NCBI GenBank assembly: GCA_963971535.1
Contig: OZ020587.1
Coordinates: forward strand, 157,478,488 to 157,542,487
Length of the DNA: 64,000 bases
Direction: 5' to 3'
Source: Notolepis coatsorum
Taxonomy: Eukaryota; Chordata; Actinopteri; Aulopiformes; Paralepididae
In this document: in pieces, positions 41,440 to 53,683 of the stretch
How positions within the stretch are numbered: position 1 is the first letter of the stretch
Layout of the letters: each line of letters opens with the position of its first letter
Position numbers and translations under genes: made by a program
Notes under the pieces: model-generated
What the model was told of the DNA's origin: nothing
The model's input: only the letters and a program-made list of their open reading frames with translations
Databases searched by the model: none

Positions 41440-41990
41440 TCCAGCAGGGGTGTAAAGTACTTGAGTAATTGTACTTTGTTACACTACTTAAGTACTGTTT
41501 TGGGGGATTTGTACTTTACTGTATTATTAGGTTTGTATACTTGTACTTTTAATCAATTACATTTCAGAGGGAAAAAAACATCCTTTTCACTCCTTACATT
41601 TAAAATGCAGACCTACAAAGTACACAGTACAAATCTCACAGGTCCAACCATTTTAATTAGTATATTTGTTTCTCTGGCCGAACTAACGTTAACGTTTATT
41701 AATCCTGCGGCCGCGCTTTATTTAAAAACAGCCAATCAAATCCCCATCAATGGAAAATGAACCCGCCCATACCCATGCTGATTGGTCCTTGTGCAAGACT
41801 AGAACACGGGGATCTTTGACCTGCTATCAGAAGAATAGACAGTCAGAAAAAAAGTGTTTACTTTTACTTTTTAGTACTTAAGTACATTTAAAAGTAGAAA
41901 CTTTTTTTTACTTTTACTCAGGTGTGTTTTTAGCCAGATACTCCGACTTTAACTCGAGTACGATTTTGAGACGCTACCCATACTTTCACT
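41440..41990. repeat. Dispersed repeat with AAGTACTT-type inverted ends
   Basis: TTGAGTAATTGTACTTTG and TTAAGTACTG at the left are mirrored by TTAGTACTTAAGTACATTT and TACTTTTACTCAGG at the right. It looks like a MITE; termini and duplication could not be fixed. Confidence 0.5.
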
Positions 41991-42539
41991 TTAAATATAA
42001 TTTCTGGGTGCCTTTTACACCCCACTGAAATCCAGTTTGCAAAGAGATCAAGTGATTGTAGGTTGGAGGGAGATGGCAGGGCTGCTTGTTTAGAGGAACA
42101 GGAGGATTACAGCGCTGGATGAATCGTTGTTCGTGTCTCCGAGAGCTAGCGAGGCGAGGACCTTGATGTGTCTGGGCGCTTTGAGCCTGGGGCTGCATGT
42201 GGGACACACAGGCCTTGTGGCGAGAAGCACATTTCTGAACGATTGCCAAATGATTGTAGGAGATTTACCCGGGGGACCCATAATGAATAAATAAGGCTGA
42301 GAATTGATACCAAGCTTGTAACTCAAGCCAAACGCTGCCCCACACAACACATGTTAGGCTACATTCACACTGGGGGCTCAATTCTGATTTATTGCTCGGG
42401 CCTGAATTTGTTTGTTTAGCTGTTTGCATAATAAAACAATTTAAAAGTGTGGCCGATATCAGATTCCAGATTTTTTCAAGATTCAAGAGATTTATTAGTC
42501 ACATATACGAGACATGTAGTGAAATGAAGGTAGCCATGA

Positions 42540-43345
42540 GTGTATAGTAGTATAGTAGGTAGTTATATAGACAAGGACGATTATTTAGTGGAAAAGTGCA
42601 TGATAGTAGAAGACAGTACAAAGTATTTTTTTTTATCCATTTTCTTTTTTAATTCTCCTTCATTTCAGATATTGATTGTGATTGATTGTGCAAAAAAAAA
42701 TACAAACAATAATAGAATAAAATAGAATAGATAATAGATAGACATGATAAAAGGTACTAAGATAATACTATGCTAAGCTTACGAATGAAAGGTAATGAGT
42801 CCTATATACAATACTATACAATATGCTATACAAAAATATACAGTTATGCTATATGTAACTATACTATACTAACTATACTAACTATACTATACAAAAACAT
42901 ACATTTATTTATTTCAAAGAGAAGCAGGCTAGTCTTGGTCCCCACTCCACAACGGTGGAACGAACTTCCCACCACAGTTAGGAGCCGAAACCCGACCAAT
43001 CTCGCCGTCGACTAAAAACACACTTCTTCAATCAATATCTGAAATGAAGGAGAATTAAGAAAGAAAAATGTATTAAAAAAAAATACTCTGTAGCCTATAC
43101 TGTCTTCTACTATCCTGCACTTTTCCACTAAATAATCGTCCTTGTCTATATCACTACCTACTACACTAACTAACATGTCTCTGCTACTATGCACTCAACA
43201 CTGCAGCACCCAAGTTTCAACACTGTTTGATGAACATTGTTACTCAGCTGATAGAGTCGTGCCCTTCCTTCCTGATGACTTGTCGTACAGAACCTGTGAG
43301 TCGCTTTGGATAAAAGCGTTCATCTAAATGACTCAATGTAAAAAA
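42540..43345 (+). mobile_element. LINE 3' end with 5' inversion
   Basis: 42905-43345 is forward LINE sequence with an RT C-terminal SRLVLVPTPQRWNELPTTVR and a 3' end GTCGCTTTGGATAAAAGCG. The 135-bp stretch at 42545-42680 is the reverse complement of 43015-43165. A 5' inversion of this kind is typical of twin-primed LINE insertions. Confidence 0.75.
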
Positions 43346-43460
43346 AAATTATAAACCGGTCAATGCTGAACAATAAAGAATGTATCTGATTTAGGACCAC
43401 ATATGAAAGCGGCCAGAATCAGAATTTAAAAGATCAGATTCCATGTGATTTGGCTGTTCA

Positions 43461-44060
<600 letters not shown>

Positions 44061-44229
44061 TTTTTAAATGTGGCCGATATCAGATTCCAGTGTGAACCGG
44101 TCCCACGCTCCTGAACTGAGCCGCATGCGCAAATTAACAATAAAGAAGATTGATTTAAACATGGAGGACACTGAAGTCACAGTTTATTATGGTTTAACCC
44201 TTTCACCACCACACTACAGCAGGTTAAGG

Positions 44230-44690
44230 AACCAAGTAAGGTTTCGTCGATAATCCAATGTACACTTACCCCCCCCCCCACCACCCAGCCTACCCACCCC
44301 CCCCCCCCCCCCCACCTCCAATGTACAGTTCCCCCCCCCCCCCCCCCCCACCCCACCCCACCTACCAACCTCCTACCTACCAACCTCCTCCAATGTACAG
44401 TTTCTTCGTCAAATGTATATACTCTCTTTTTTAGACTCTTGTATCACAAACAGTACTGTATTTGTAAATCTGGTATGTCATACATGTCTAGATGTAGCAG
44501 TACTGTCTATCTGTATGTCGTGTGTGTCATATATGTTATGATGAATTGAAAATGGGGGACCCTGATGTAAACAAGACGAAAGTCTTTCTCTGGTCTGCAT
44601 CCCCTTAACAATTGTGTGTATTGAGCCATACTGTATTGTACCCATTCTGCAATCTGTTAATAAAGTTTTCAATCAATCAAACCCTTTCGC
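44230..44690 (+). mobile_element. LINE 3' UTR and tail
   Basis: C-rich 3' UTR with CCAATGTACAG blocks (44262-44400), then the common tail and a very short AATC end at 44673-44681. Confidence 0.85.
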
Positions 44691-45434
44691 TATACCACAC
44701 TACAGACGGTTAACCAGTGAAAGGGTTAAACCTTCTGTATTGTTGCCGTGAAAGGGTTAACCCCTTTGGTAGTGTGGTAGTGAACGGGTTAATTTATACG
44801 TCGATGAGCAGTTGAGGCTAATCTGTGAGCAGATGATGATGGGGCTGAAGAGGAGGTGAAAGAGAGACATTTCTTCTTTCAATAATTATGCTTTTTTCAA
44901 ACACAGCATATTGGCACAGATTTCTAAGCTCATAATGTGACTCAGATCTGAGTCTTTCACAACAGTGTGAACGGCACAAATCACATGGAATCTGATCTTT
45001 TCTATTCTGATTTGGGCCACTTTCATAATGTGATTCTAAATCAGATACAGGTCTGATTTTTTTTGTAATGTGACCTCAGTCTGAACAGACCTTCATGTGA
45101 CTTTTACGACACTCTAGATTGATATTTGTCAACAAAATCTTTTATTAAATTTTTTACGTCCACCTTCTTTATTGTTCATTTGCGCATGCGGGTCAGGTCA
45201 GGAGCGTTGACCGGTTCACACTGGAATCTGATATCGGCCACATTTTTGAAAGATTTAGAAACAAAAATGTGAACAGCCAAACAAAAAGAAAATCTGATCT
45301 GGGCAATACATCGGAATTGAGCGAAGCAGAATTGAAAAGATCAGATTCCACGTGATTTGTGCTGTTCACACTGTTGAGGAAAAATAAAATAAAACAGACA
45401 CTCTGGAGGACGTGGCCCTGAAGACACTCTAGAA

Positions 45435-45919
45435 CAGGGGTTCTCAAACTTTTTCATACCGTGACCCCATTTTATTTAGGATTTTCTTTTTTGGGGACCC
45501 CACACTTAAAGGAAAACTCTAACATTTTGGGAAATTAGCTTATTTGCCATCCACCCTGGAGTTAGACAAGAAGATTCATACCCTTTTTCTTCTCTGTGCA
45601 TGCAGTAGGAGTAGGAAGACACGCACCGTTAGCCTAGCTTAGCGTCAGTCACTGGAAGTAGGTTCCTCCATTAGCCTATAGTTCCCCAACGTCTTCCTAC
45701 TCCTACTGCATGCACAGAGAAGAAAAAGGTATGCATCTTCTTGTCTAACTCCAGGGTAGATGGCAAATAAGCTAATTTCCCAAAATGTTGGAGTTTTCCT
45801 TTAATGTATTGCCTAATTTCAACGTGGAATTAAGGAATATCAAAATAAAAGCACACGTTGTTGAACTTGATCATGCATATTTATTAGAACATTTTATTAC
45901 AGCACTATGTTATCAATAC
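45435..45919 (+). mobile_element. hAT MITE fragment carrying a TTAA MITE
   Basis: It starts CAGGGGTTCTCAAACTTTTT, matching 16535-16735 without the insert. The copy is broken twice: by the TTAA MITE at 45510-45800 and, at 45920, by an LTR. The uninterrupted copy at 16535 shows the empty state of both sites. Confidence 0.85.
45510..45800 (+). mobile_element. Palindromic MITE with TTAA duplication
   Basis: A 291-bp element whose arms are long inverted repeats: AGGAAAACTCTAACATTTTG at the left and the reverse complement at the right, continuing for over 100 bp per side. TTAA flanks both ends (45506-45509 and 45801-45804), as for piggyBac or Kolobok-type transposition. The paralogous hAT copy near 16605 has one TTAA and no insert. 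Confidence 0.93.
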
Positions 45920-46725
45920 TGTGAGGGTTCGCCTGTCCCTGGACCTTTTTTCCCTGTCTCCTCTCCTCAACAGCCCCCACCCTTGCAAGGACTTTTCTCC
46001 TCTACTCTTCACCAGCCCCCACCTTTGGACATTCTTGTACTCTTGGCGTTTTTATTGTCTCCTGTGTGTTTTAACTGTGTTCTGTCTTTAGTCTCGTTCC
46101 CTTTGTAATTATTTATTAGTTCCTTGTATGGTTGTTATGTTTACTCTGTCTAGTGTACAGTCTTTTCTTGTGTAGTTAGTTCTGTGTGCTTCCCTGTTTA
46201 TTTCCCCAGAGTGTTTGGTCTTGTGTTTCCCTCATGTGCGTCTCGTTTTGCTAATTGCCCTGCTGTCTCTCTAGTGTTAATTGTTTCCCCTATATCTGGT
46301 GTGTGTTCCCTACTCTTGTTGTCGGTTCATTGTTTCGGTTCCATGTTTGATGTTGCTCTGCTCTCTGTCTCACCCTGTCTCCCGTGATCCTGTTTTTGCC
46401 TCATAGTAAGTGTTCCCAAGTATTAGTGTTTGTTTTGTGACTTTCCTTGTTTTTGCATTTACAGTTCATGTTTTTGGTTAGTGTTTATTTTGTAGTTAGG
46501 TTTTGCAATAATTTTCTTGCCAGCCTTGCTGAGTTTGTTTTTGTCCTTTGGAAAATCCTTGTTTGTTGCTACTGCTCCTTTTTGAAGTAAAGCTGTTTTT
46601 GTTACACTTCACCCCTGGCTCCAAGTGAATCGAATTAAAGGAGCAGTGCTCATATTTGACAATATACCTCTACCTCTCCCTCGTATCTGTTTGCGCCTGG
46701 GCCCTCTGCTAACACATCCCTAACA
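45920..46725 (+). repeat. Single LTR of a Gypsy-like element (5' LTR)
   Basis: About 806 bp beginning TGTGAGGGTTCGCC and ending CCCTAACA. The left edge is fixed by comparison with the hAT paralogue at 16735, where the sequence continues without it. It is pyrimidine-rich and is followed two bases later by the ATG of a gag-like frame, a compact layout seen in fish Gypsy elements. The 3' LTR is not in the window. Confidence 0.65.
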
Positions 46726-46727
46726 GA

Positions 46728-47713
46728 ATGAACCGACCCTGTCTGGACCCAGCGAACAGAACGAGGGAGGATTTGAGCACCTTGGAGGCGTTCAGACTGG
46801 GGGATTTACCTTCCTCCTCCTTGGAGGAGAGGAAGGAGGTTTTGCGTCTGCTCTACTCTCTCAGGGAGTGGCACCCTGAGCTGGCCCCACAGCTGGAGGA
46901 GTATGGCAGACACTGGATCAAGTACCTATTCCAGCCTCCAGCCTCCAGTCAAGCCCCTACTGCTGGTAAGGCCTCTACCACCAGCATAGCCTCACCTGCT
47001 AGGGTACCTACTGCTAGCACCTCAGCCCTGCCTGCTAGACCCACGGTGTGTGTAGCAGTTAGCTTAGGCCCCGCAGCTCTCACTTCTCAGGCAGCTAGCA
47101 CTGGCCTTATAGCTAACCCTGCCCCTGTGGTTAGCCTAGCCCTTGTAGCCTCGACAGCTACCCCGTTAGCTCCTACTGCTACCGAGTCACGGAGAGCTAG
47201 AAGATCTAGGAAGGCTAGCTTAGGCCCCGCAGCTCTCACTGCTCAGGCAGCTAGCACTGGCCCGATGGCTAACCCTGCCCCTGTGGTTAGCCTAGCCCTT
47301 GTAGCTTCGTCAGCTAGCCTGTTCCCTACAGCTAGTCCAGCCCTGTCTGCTAGCTTAGCCCATGCAGCTAACCAGGCCTCAACAGCTAGTACAGCCCCAT
47401 CTGATAGCTTAGCCTCTGCAGCTAACCAGGCCTCTACAGCTAGTACAGCCCTGTCTGATAGCTTAGCCTCTGCAGCTAACCAGGCCTCAACAGCTAGTAC
47501 AGCCCCGTCTGATAGCTTAGCCTCTGCAGCTAACCAGGCCTCAACAGCTAGGACTGCCCCGTCAGCTAGCTCGTTCCCTATGGCCCCTGTTTCTCTGGTC
47601 TCGGTTCCTTGGTCTGGCCCTCCAGCCAGTGTTAACTATCCTGCTAGAACTGCCCCTTCAGTTATCAGGATGGGTTATTTCCGTGTTACTCCGACTAGCA
47701 CCTCAGTTTCGTC
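46728..47713 (+). CDS. Gag-like protein with 18-residue repeats, truncated by gap
   Basis: At least 328 codons open from an ATG two bases after the putative LTR. The first 70 residues are a compact charged region (LGDLPSSSLEERKEVLRLL, LAPQLEEYGRHWIKYLF) resembling the N-terminus of a fish Gypsy Gag. The rest is rich in Ala, Ser, Thr and Pro, with four near-identical 54-bp repeats at about 47354-47570 encoding ASTASTAPSDSLASAANQ and many GCTAGC motifs. The frame runs into the 200-N gap, so the end is unknown; the apparent continuation in GA-rich DNA beyond is meaningless. No capsid or zinc-knuckle segment is visible before the gap. A captured low-complexity host gene is a less likely alternative. 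Confidence 0.55.
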
Positions 47714-47913
47714 NNNNNNNNNNNNNNNNNNNNNNNNNNNNNNNNNNNNNNNNNNNNNNNNNNNNNNNNNNNNNNNNNNNNNNNNNNNNNNNNNNNNNNN
47801 NNNNNNNNNNNNNNNNNNNNNNNNNNNNNNNNNNNNNNNNNNNNNNNNNNNNNNNNNNNNNNNNNNNNNNNNNNNNNNNNNNNNNNNNNNNNNNNNNNNN
47901 NNNNNNNNNNNNN
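47714..47913. other. Assembly gap (200 N)
   Basis: Exactly 200 N, again a placeholder size. It separates the gag-like frame from GA-rich repeats that probably caused the gap. Confidence 1.
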
Positions 47914-48300
47914 GAGCGAGGGGGGTGGGGGAAAGAGAGAGGGGAGAGGGAGAGAGAGGGGGGAGAGAGAGGGGGGTAGAGAGAGGGAGAGGGGGGAGAT
48001 AGAGAGAGAGGGGAGAGGGAGAGGGGGGAGAGGGAGAGAGAGTGAGGGGGGTAGAGAGAGGGAGAGAGATGGGGAAGAGAGAGAGGGGTGGCAGATAGAG
48101 AGGGGGAGAGAGATAGGGGTACAGTAGGTGAGTAAGAGAGACAGAGGAGGGTGAGTAAGGGAGCGAGAGAGATAAAGAGAGAGAGGTGGGGTGAGTGAGT
48201 AAGAGAGGGGTGGGGGAGGGAGGAGAGGAGGAGAAAGAGAGAGGGAGAATGTGAAAGGGAGAGAGTGAGACAGTAATAAAGACAGAGGGTGAGACAGGGG
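47914..48300 (+). repeat. GA/GGGA-rich low-complexity tract
   Basis: Almost pure purine sequence built of GAGA and GGGGAGA blocks, extending from the gap to about 48300. Confidence 0.95.
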
Positions 48301-48320
48301 GTGAGTCTGTCCTGCTGCAG

Positions 48321-48360
48321 GAGTTATTAAGAGTTATTAAGAGTTATTAAGAGTTATTAA
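48321..48360 (+). repeat. (GAGTTATTAA)4
   Basis: Four perfect copies of the decamer GAGTTATTAA. Confidence 0.99.
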
Positions 48361-48640
48361 GTTTGTCTCTCAGACACAGTTGGTTTCCCCAGGTGCACGT
48401 CCGTCACTCATAATCGATGCTAATCTGTTCAGGGCTGACTGGTGACGGAGTCTCCTGCCCTTCACAGAATTAGTCCTCAGCTTTTATCAAAGCACCCAAA
48501 CTGCCTCGCTAATTACACTCATTTCCTCCGGCATGAATTATTTATGTCCATTGTAACTGATCGCGGGCGATTGGTGACGCGCTACCACCCTGTGTGGCAG
48601 TGCCCCCCGCTCTTCACGTAACACCAGACATGCTTCAAGT
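48361..48640. other. Unique-looking non-coding block
   Basis: No similarity to other parts of the window and balanced base composition. It contains CGCTAATTACACTCATTTCC and GGCATGAATTATTTATGTCC with TAATTA/ATTTA homeodomain-type cores. It could be a conserved regulatory element, but sequence alone cannot show this. Confidence 0.3.
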
Positions 48641-49267
48641 ACGGTAAGTCGCTTTAACCCGACCTCTGTCTAGAACCAACGCTCTAAAGAAAACTGCAAT
48701 GTATAGAGAGCCATAACATAATTGGAATAGGATCCCATTACATATCATACGGATGGACGGAAAACAAGGACAGTTTAAAAAAGACAGACGTGTGCGCGCA
48801 ACTGTACTATTTTATTTAGCATAAAGCTTTAGTACGTGTGTGAGATTATGTGCAAAATAAATCAGCATTTTTTTTTTTTTTGTGAAATGCTCCTTTAACC
48901 ACTTTAAACAGAGTACACAGCGTTGCGAGATGAAAACGGCTACTTTCCAGAGTGAAACTTCTTCAGAATGTTTATGGATAATATTCCATAAGTTCTGTTC
49001 TCCTAATCAAAAACACGCTCTCCCTAATTACATCTACTTACAACGGCATGCAAATTTCTCGATTCTGATTGGCTGAAACAGTCCATTTACACGTATGTAT
49101 AGGGAACAATCCACGCTCCTGGTCCCCACAACCGAATCACATCACTCCGCGTCTCCGCCGTGCGGATTCTTCGGAGAAAACAAGATGGCGGACAATAATC
49201 TTTAACAAATGGATATGTTGATAGCGTCATAACAACTAAATATAAAGCGATTCTGTCACGGCGAATG
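48641..49267. other. Unassigned
   Basis: No coding potential or clear repeat. Contains a T run at 48870-48881. Confidence 0.5.
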
Positions 49268-49275
49268 TCTTAGTC

Positions 49276-49353
49276 CAGTGGTCACCAACCCGTCGATCTT
49301 GATCGACTGGTCGATCTTTGAGACTGTCCCTGTAGATCTTTCCATGAAAATTT

Positions 49354-49388
<35 letters not shown>

Positions 49389-50070
49389 CTTACCCTGAGA
49401 GTCCACATTACAGTTCTACCTTTGTTTTGATGTGAAAAGTGATGCTGCACCTAGTACTGACTGAGAAAGTACACATACAGTTCTACTTTTGTTTTGATGT
49501 GAAAATGATGCTGCACTTAGCACTGACTGCACTTAGCACTGACTGCACTTAGCACTGACTGAGAAAGTACACATTACAGTTCTACTTTATAAAATGCTAA
49601 TTGTAAATATGTTTGTCAATGTTAATAATATGAGAAAGTCCACATTACAGTTCTACTTTTGTTCTGATGTGAAAAGTGATGCTGCACTTAGCACTGACTG
49701 CACTTAGCACTGACTGAGAAAGTACACATTACAGTTCTACTTTATAAAATGCTAATTGTAAATATGTTTGTCAATGTTAATAATATGAGAAAGTCCACAT
49801 CTCAATTTTTTTGTTTGTTTTGATGTGAAAAGTGATGCTGCATAAGATGACTGCACTTAGCACTGACTGAGAAAGTACATAATAGTTCTATTTTGACGTT
49901 TTAATGTTGGACCAAAGCATTGCATGTAATTAGAATACAGGCAAATAAAAGTCATTTAGTTTAAAGTACAATCTTGGCTGTCTTTTTCTCTCAACGCTTC
50001 AATAGGTAGATCTTGCCTTCACCAAAAAAATAAAAAGTGATCTTGGGCTTAAAAAGGTTGGTGACCACTG
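49276..50070 (+). mobile_element. Complete hAT MITE, TSD TCTTAGTC
   Basis: Inverted ends CAGTGGTCACCAACC and GGTTGGTGACCACTG are flanked by a perfect 8-bp duplication TCTTAGTC (49268-49275 and 50071-50078). The 795-bp body has no transposase. It consists largely of tandem blocks with GAGAAAGTACACATTACAG and the 16-bp sub-repeat GCACTTAGCACTGACT. Confidence 0.95.
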
Positions 50071-50250
50071 TCTTAGTCCTTTAAACAATGTTGGATGATG
50101 TAATTGATGGGTCATGAGTCATTGTAGAACAAAAGAAAAATCGCGGATTGATTGATTGATTATTTGCAATTTTATTTAAAATTTCTTCTTCCTTCCCCCT
50201 GACTGCAGCGCTCACTCTCACACTGTCCGACGCTGGCGTACCCACCCACC

Positions 50251-50529
<279 letters not shown>

Positions 50530-50782
50530 CTGTCTGCAACGGCGGGGGAGAGTCAGACTGAGAGAGAAGCAGCTGAGTGCTGCACTGTTTTAAGTGAGCA
50601 TGGTCTATTGAATTGATTGATTGGTTGATTGCTAATTTTAGTACTGTACGCCTGATTTCCAACTGGTTAAGTTTAGGCCCTCTAAAGTAGGTTTAAAAAA
50701 ATAAATAAAAAAATAGGGCGAAGAAAACTTTTTTTTTCCTATAGGGCAAAGAAAACGTTTTAATTTGTTTTACCTACTTTCT

Positions 50783-50824
50783 ATAGAAGCATCTAAGAAT
50801 GAAGTTCTATAGAAAGTAGGTCTG
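50783..50824. repeat. Short perfect hairpin
   Basis: ACCTACTTTCTATAGAA and TTCTATAGAAAGTAGGT are 17-bp inverted arms around a short loop. Confidence 0.7.
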
Positions 50825-50844
50825 CATACCCTTAACAAGTTTCA

Positions 50845-52047
50845 AGTTTCAAGTTTCTTTAATAGTTGTCATACAGAAGTACAGAATACTTTCATACAAA
50901 ATGCTTCTTACTGTTACGCTCCAGAGACTGTGCTAGACAAGATAGTATCAAATAACATAGTATAGCATGTAATTTAGAAGAAGAAAATGAGGTCACAGTG
51001 TTCGGTATAGACATATGTACAATGTTCTGAGTTACCATATAATATACAATACTATGCAGTGTACTAATGTACAGTACTATCTAGTGCAAAGCAGAAATGG
51101 GATGAGGTACAATTTAGGTACAATTTACAGTAAGGTGTACGAGTTGTAGTGCAATCCTTCATCAATAAATATAAAGTGTGGGGAGTGGGTGCTACAGTGT
51201 GTTTGTTTAAAGTGGGTGTGTGCTATAAAGTGTGTGGAGTGGGTGCTACAGTGTGTTTGTTTAAAGTGAGTGTGTGCGTGTGGATGTGTGTGCTATGTGC
51301 GTTTGGTGGTTGTTGTTGTGTAGTGTTCATTCATTGTTCGTTTAGCAGCCTGATGGCCTGGGGATAGAAGCTTCTTCTGAGTCTTTCTGTGCTCGCCTTG
51401 AGACTCCGGTATCGCTTGCCTGACCGCAGCAGTTCAAAGAGGCAGTTGTTCGGGTGACTGGAGTCTTTAATGATTCTCTTAGCCTTGCCCTTGCAACGCT
51501 TGTTGTAAATGTTCTGGAGGGTGGGGAGCCCCCCTCCAATTGTGCGTTTGGCTGAACGTGTCACTCTTTGTAGTCTGCTTCGGTCTTGTGCAGTGCTATT
51601 CCCAAACCAGGAGGTGATGTTGCCGGTCAAGATGCTCTCTATTGTACATGAGTAGAAGTTCTTAAGGATCTTCTGACTGACTTGGAACTTCCTTAGGCGC
51701 CTGAGGAAGTAGAGGCGTTGTCGTGCCTTCTTCACAACACTGTCAATGTGTGTGGTCCATGTCAAGTCCTCGGATATGTAGGCTCCGAGGTACTTAAAGC
51801 TGTTGACTCTCTCAACCGGTGCCCCGTCGATGCTGAGGGGGCTGTAGTCCTTGACCCCCGACCTCCTGAAGTCCACAATCATCTCCTTTGTTTTGCTGAC
51901 GTTCAGGGAGAGGCTGTTTTCCTGGCACCATCCCGCCAGGACCTTGACCTCTTCCAGGTAGGCCCTCTCGTCGTTGGCAGAGATCAGGCCCACCACCACT
52001 GTGTCGTCAGCAAATTTGATGATTGTATTGCTACTCCGCTGAGCCAC
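50845..52047 (-). pseudogene. LINE RT C-terminal half plus 3' UTR (CR1/L2-like)
   Basis: The minus strand holds a 238-codon open frame (51331-52047) beginning at FADDTVVVGLI, the RT catalytic motif. Then come NVSKTKEMIVDFR, VNSFKYLGAYISEDLTWTTH, KARQRLYFLRRLRKF, ESILTGNITSWFGN, RVTRSAKRTIGG and SFYPQAIRLLN, the usual order of a CR1/L2/Rex1-like RT C-terminus. A 3' UTR of about 480 bp follows, ending in repeats of CTTGAAA near 50845-50860. The upstream fingers, palm start and endonuclease are missing: a 5'-truncated insertion. No stop or frameshift is visible, so it is young. It is the best-preserved LINE coding piece here and the parent family of 3105-3587. Confidence 0.88.
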
Positions 52048-52049
52048 AC

Positions 52050-52122
52050 AGTGTATTGTGTATTGAGCCGTACTGTATTGTACGCATTCTGCATCTGGTA
52101 ATAAAATGTTTAATCAATCATT
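52050..52122 (+). mobile_element. LINE 3' tail, very short
   Basis: Only the last ~70 bp of the common tail (TGTATTGAGCCGTACTGTA to AATCAATC), abutting the truncated 5' edge of the minus-strand LINE. Confidence 0.8.
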
Positions 52123-52345
52123 CCAATAACACACAGTTGTATGCACTTCCGAGCTGCTTCCACATGAGGCAACTTCTCTCAATCATTCCAATAACACACA
52201 GTTGGATGTGTTAGTTGGTTGGATGCACTTCCGAGCTGCTTCCACATGAGGCAACTTTTCTCAATCATTCCAATAACACACAGTTGGATGTGTTAGTTGG
52301 TTGGATGCACTTCCGAGCTGCTTCCACATGGAGGCAAATTGTCTT
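52123..52345 (+). repeat. ~75-90-bp minisatellite, three units
   Basis: Units share CATTCCAATAACACACAGTTG and CACTTCCGAGCTGCTTCC. The second and third also contain GTGTTAGTTGGTTGGATG. Confidence 0.9.
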
Positions 52346-52455
52346 TTTTGTTGTTGTGGGAACTACTTTTTCTTGCGGATGGTTTTTTCAATAAATCTTC
52401 GATTAATGTGTGTTTATTGTATAGCAATAAGGTTGGATGAATGTGGCAGTTGTAT

Positions 52456-52580
52456 AAAAGCATTACACCACTTGCAGTCGTGATTTGTGAACAATAAACC
52501 ATGCCTAGGGGGGTCTAACGACCACCCCTAGGCATGGTTTATTGTTCACAAACCACTCCTGCGCGTGATGTAATGCTTAA
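52456..52580. repeat. Perfect 28-bp hairpin within a longer foldback
   Basis: Arms 52484-52511 and 52525-52552 are perfect reverse complements (AACAATAAACCATGCCTAGG core) with a 13-base loop. Weaker complementarity extends outward to AGCATTAC (near 52459) and GTAATGCT (near 52570). It is a small foldback element or MITE. Confidence 0.9.
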
Positions 52581-52969
52581 TTATAGTCATTTTGTGAAAG
52601 GGAAAAAAAATTAAAGAGAATGTTGTGCTTAATTGCATTACTATCTGGAAGGCAGAAATATGCAGAGCGGAAAACACAAAAACATATATAGCAACGTGAG
52701 GGAATTGCTAATTAGTGTGATATTTGGTTTGCATTACCGAATAGCATGGCGAAACCCCCCCCCCCCTCAAATAGATAGGAGGCTAAAGAGAGTGAGGGGT
52801 CTTTTCTATAATCACACAAACACAGATGTATCCAGATACACACTGGAGGAGAAGTTTACAATAAATTACGGAGGAGTGGAGTTGGACACGCCTTCCCAGA
52901 AAAGAAATTAAACCAAAAAAACATATACTTCTAAAAACAACATCCGTATTTTGTATTTATTAGTAGTTA

Positions 52970-53125
52970 CGTTTTGAGAGGAGGTTTATGGACACAGTGA
53001 AGGAGGACATGCAGGCAGTGGGAGTGACGGAGGACGACGCAGATGACAGAAACAGATGGAAACGGATGATCCGCTGTGGCGACCCCTGACGGGAAAAGCC
53101 GAAAGAAAAAGCAGAAGAAGTAGTT
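52970..53125 (+). mobile_element. LINE 3' end, RTE-like
   Basis: The forward frame ends VKEDMQAVGVTEDDADD, then RNRWKRMIRCGDP and a stop, followed by GGGAAAAGCCGAAAGAAAAAG. This is a C-terminus and 3' end that I associate with a common fish non-LTR element of RTE type. Only the last 150 bp remain. Confidence 0.65.
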
Positions 53126-53329
53126 AAGTTTTGATATTCTGTATTTATTATTTCCAATTGCCTTGTCATTATTATGATTATTATTGTTGAAATACTGTCC
53201 TGTGTATTATTGCTGTCACTGTATTTTCTTCTGATTCTGTTTAATTGAAAATTGAAAATAAAAGAAATTTGATAAAAGAAAATAAAAAAAAATACATCCA
53301 AGGTAGCAAGCACTCTGAGAATTAGATGC

Positions 53330-53450
53330 TCTGATTTTATTTATTTTTATTTAACCTTTATTTATCCAGGCAGGTCAATTAAGAACAAATTCTTATTTTC
53401 AGTGACGGCCTGGCGAGAGGACACGAGGTCCCCTCGAAGGGTACTAACAG
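53330..53450. repeat. Common fish repeat fragment
   Basis: TTTAACCTTTATTTATCCAG and TTAAGAACAAATTCTTATTT match a widespread teleost interspersed repeat as I remember it. Confidence 0.5.
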
Positions 53451-53609
53451 GGAAAGGGGACAAAATAAATTAAATTAAATAGAAACGAGACAGATTGTAC
53501 AAACATCACAGAGGTACGGGAAATAATTAAAACACACATCAAACAAACAAAATGACATACATGATACATACATGAACCAGAACTGTAAAATGACAGTTAA
53601 AAGGCTGGG

Positions 53610-53610
<1 letters not shown>

Positions 53611-53683
<73 letters not shown>

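Noticed and set aside
47914-48002. Glu/Arg/Gly-rich C-terminus of the gag-like frame
   Set aside because: It lies beyond the gap in GA-rich repeat sequence; phase across the gap is unknown.
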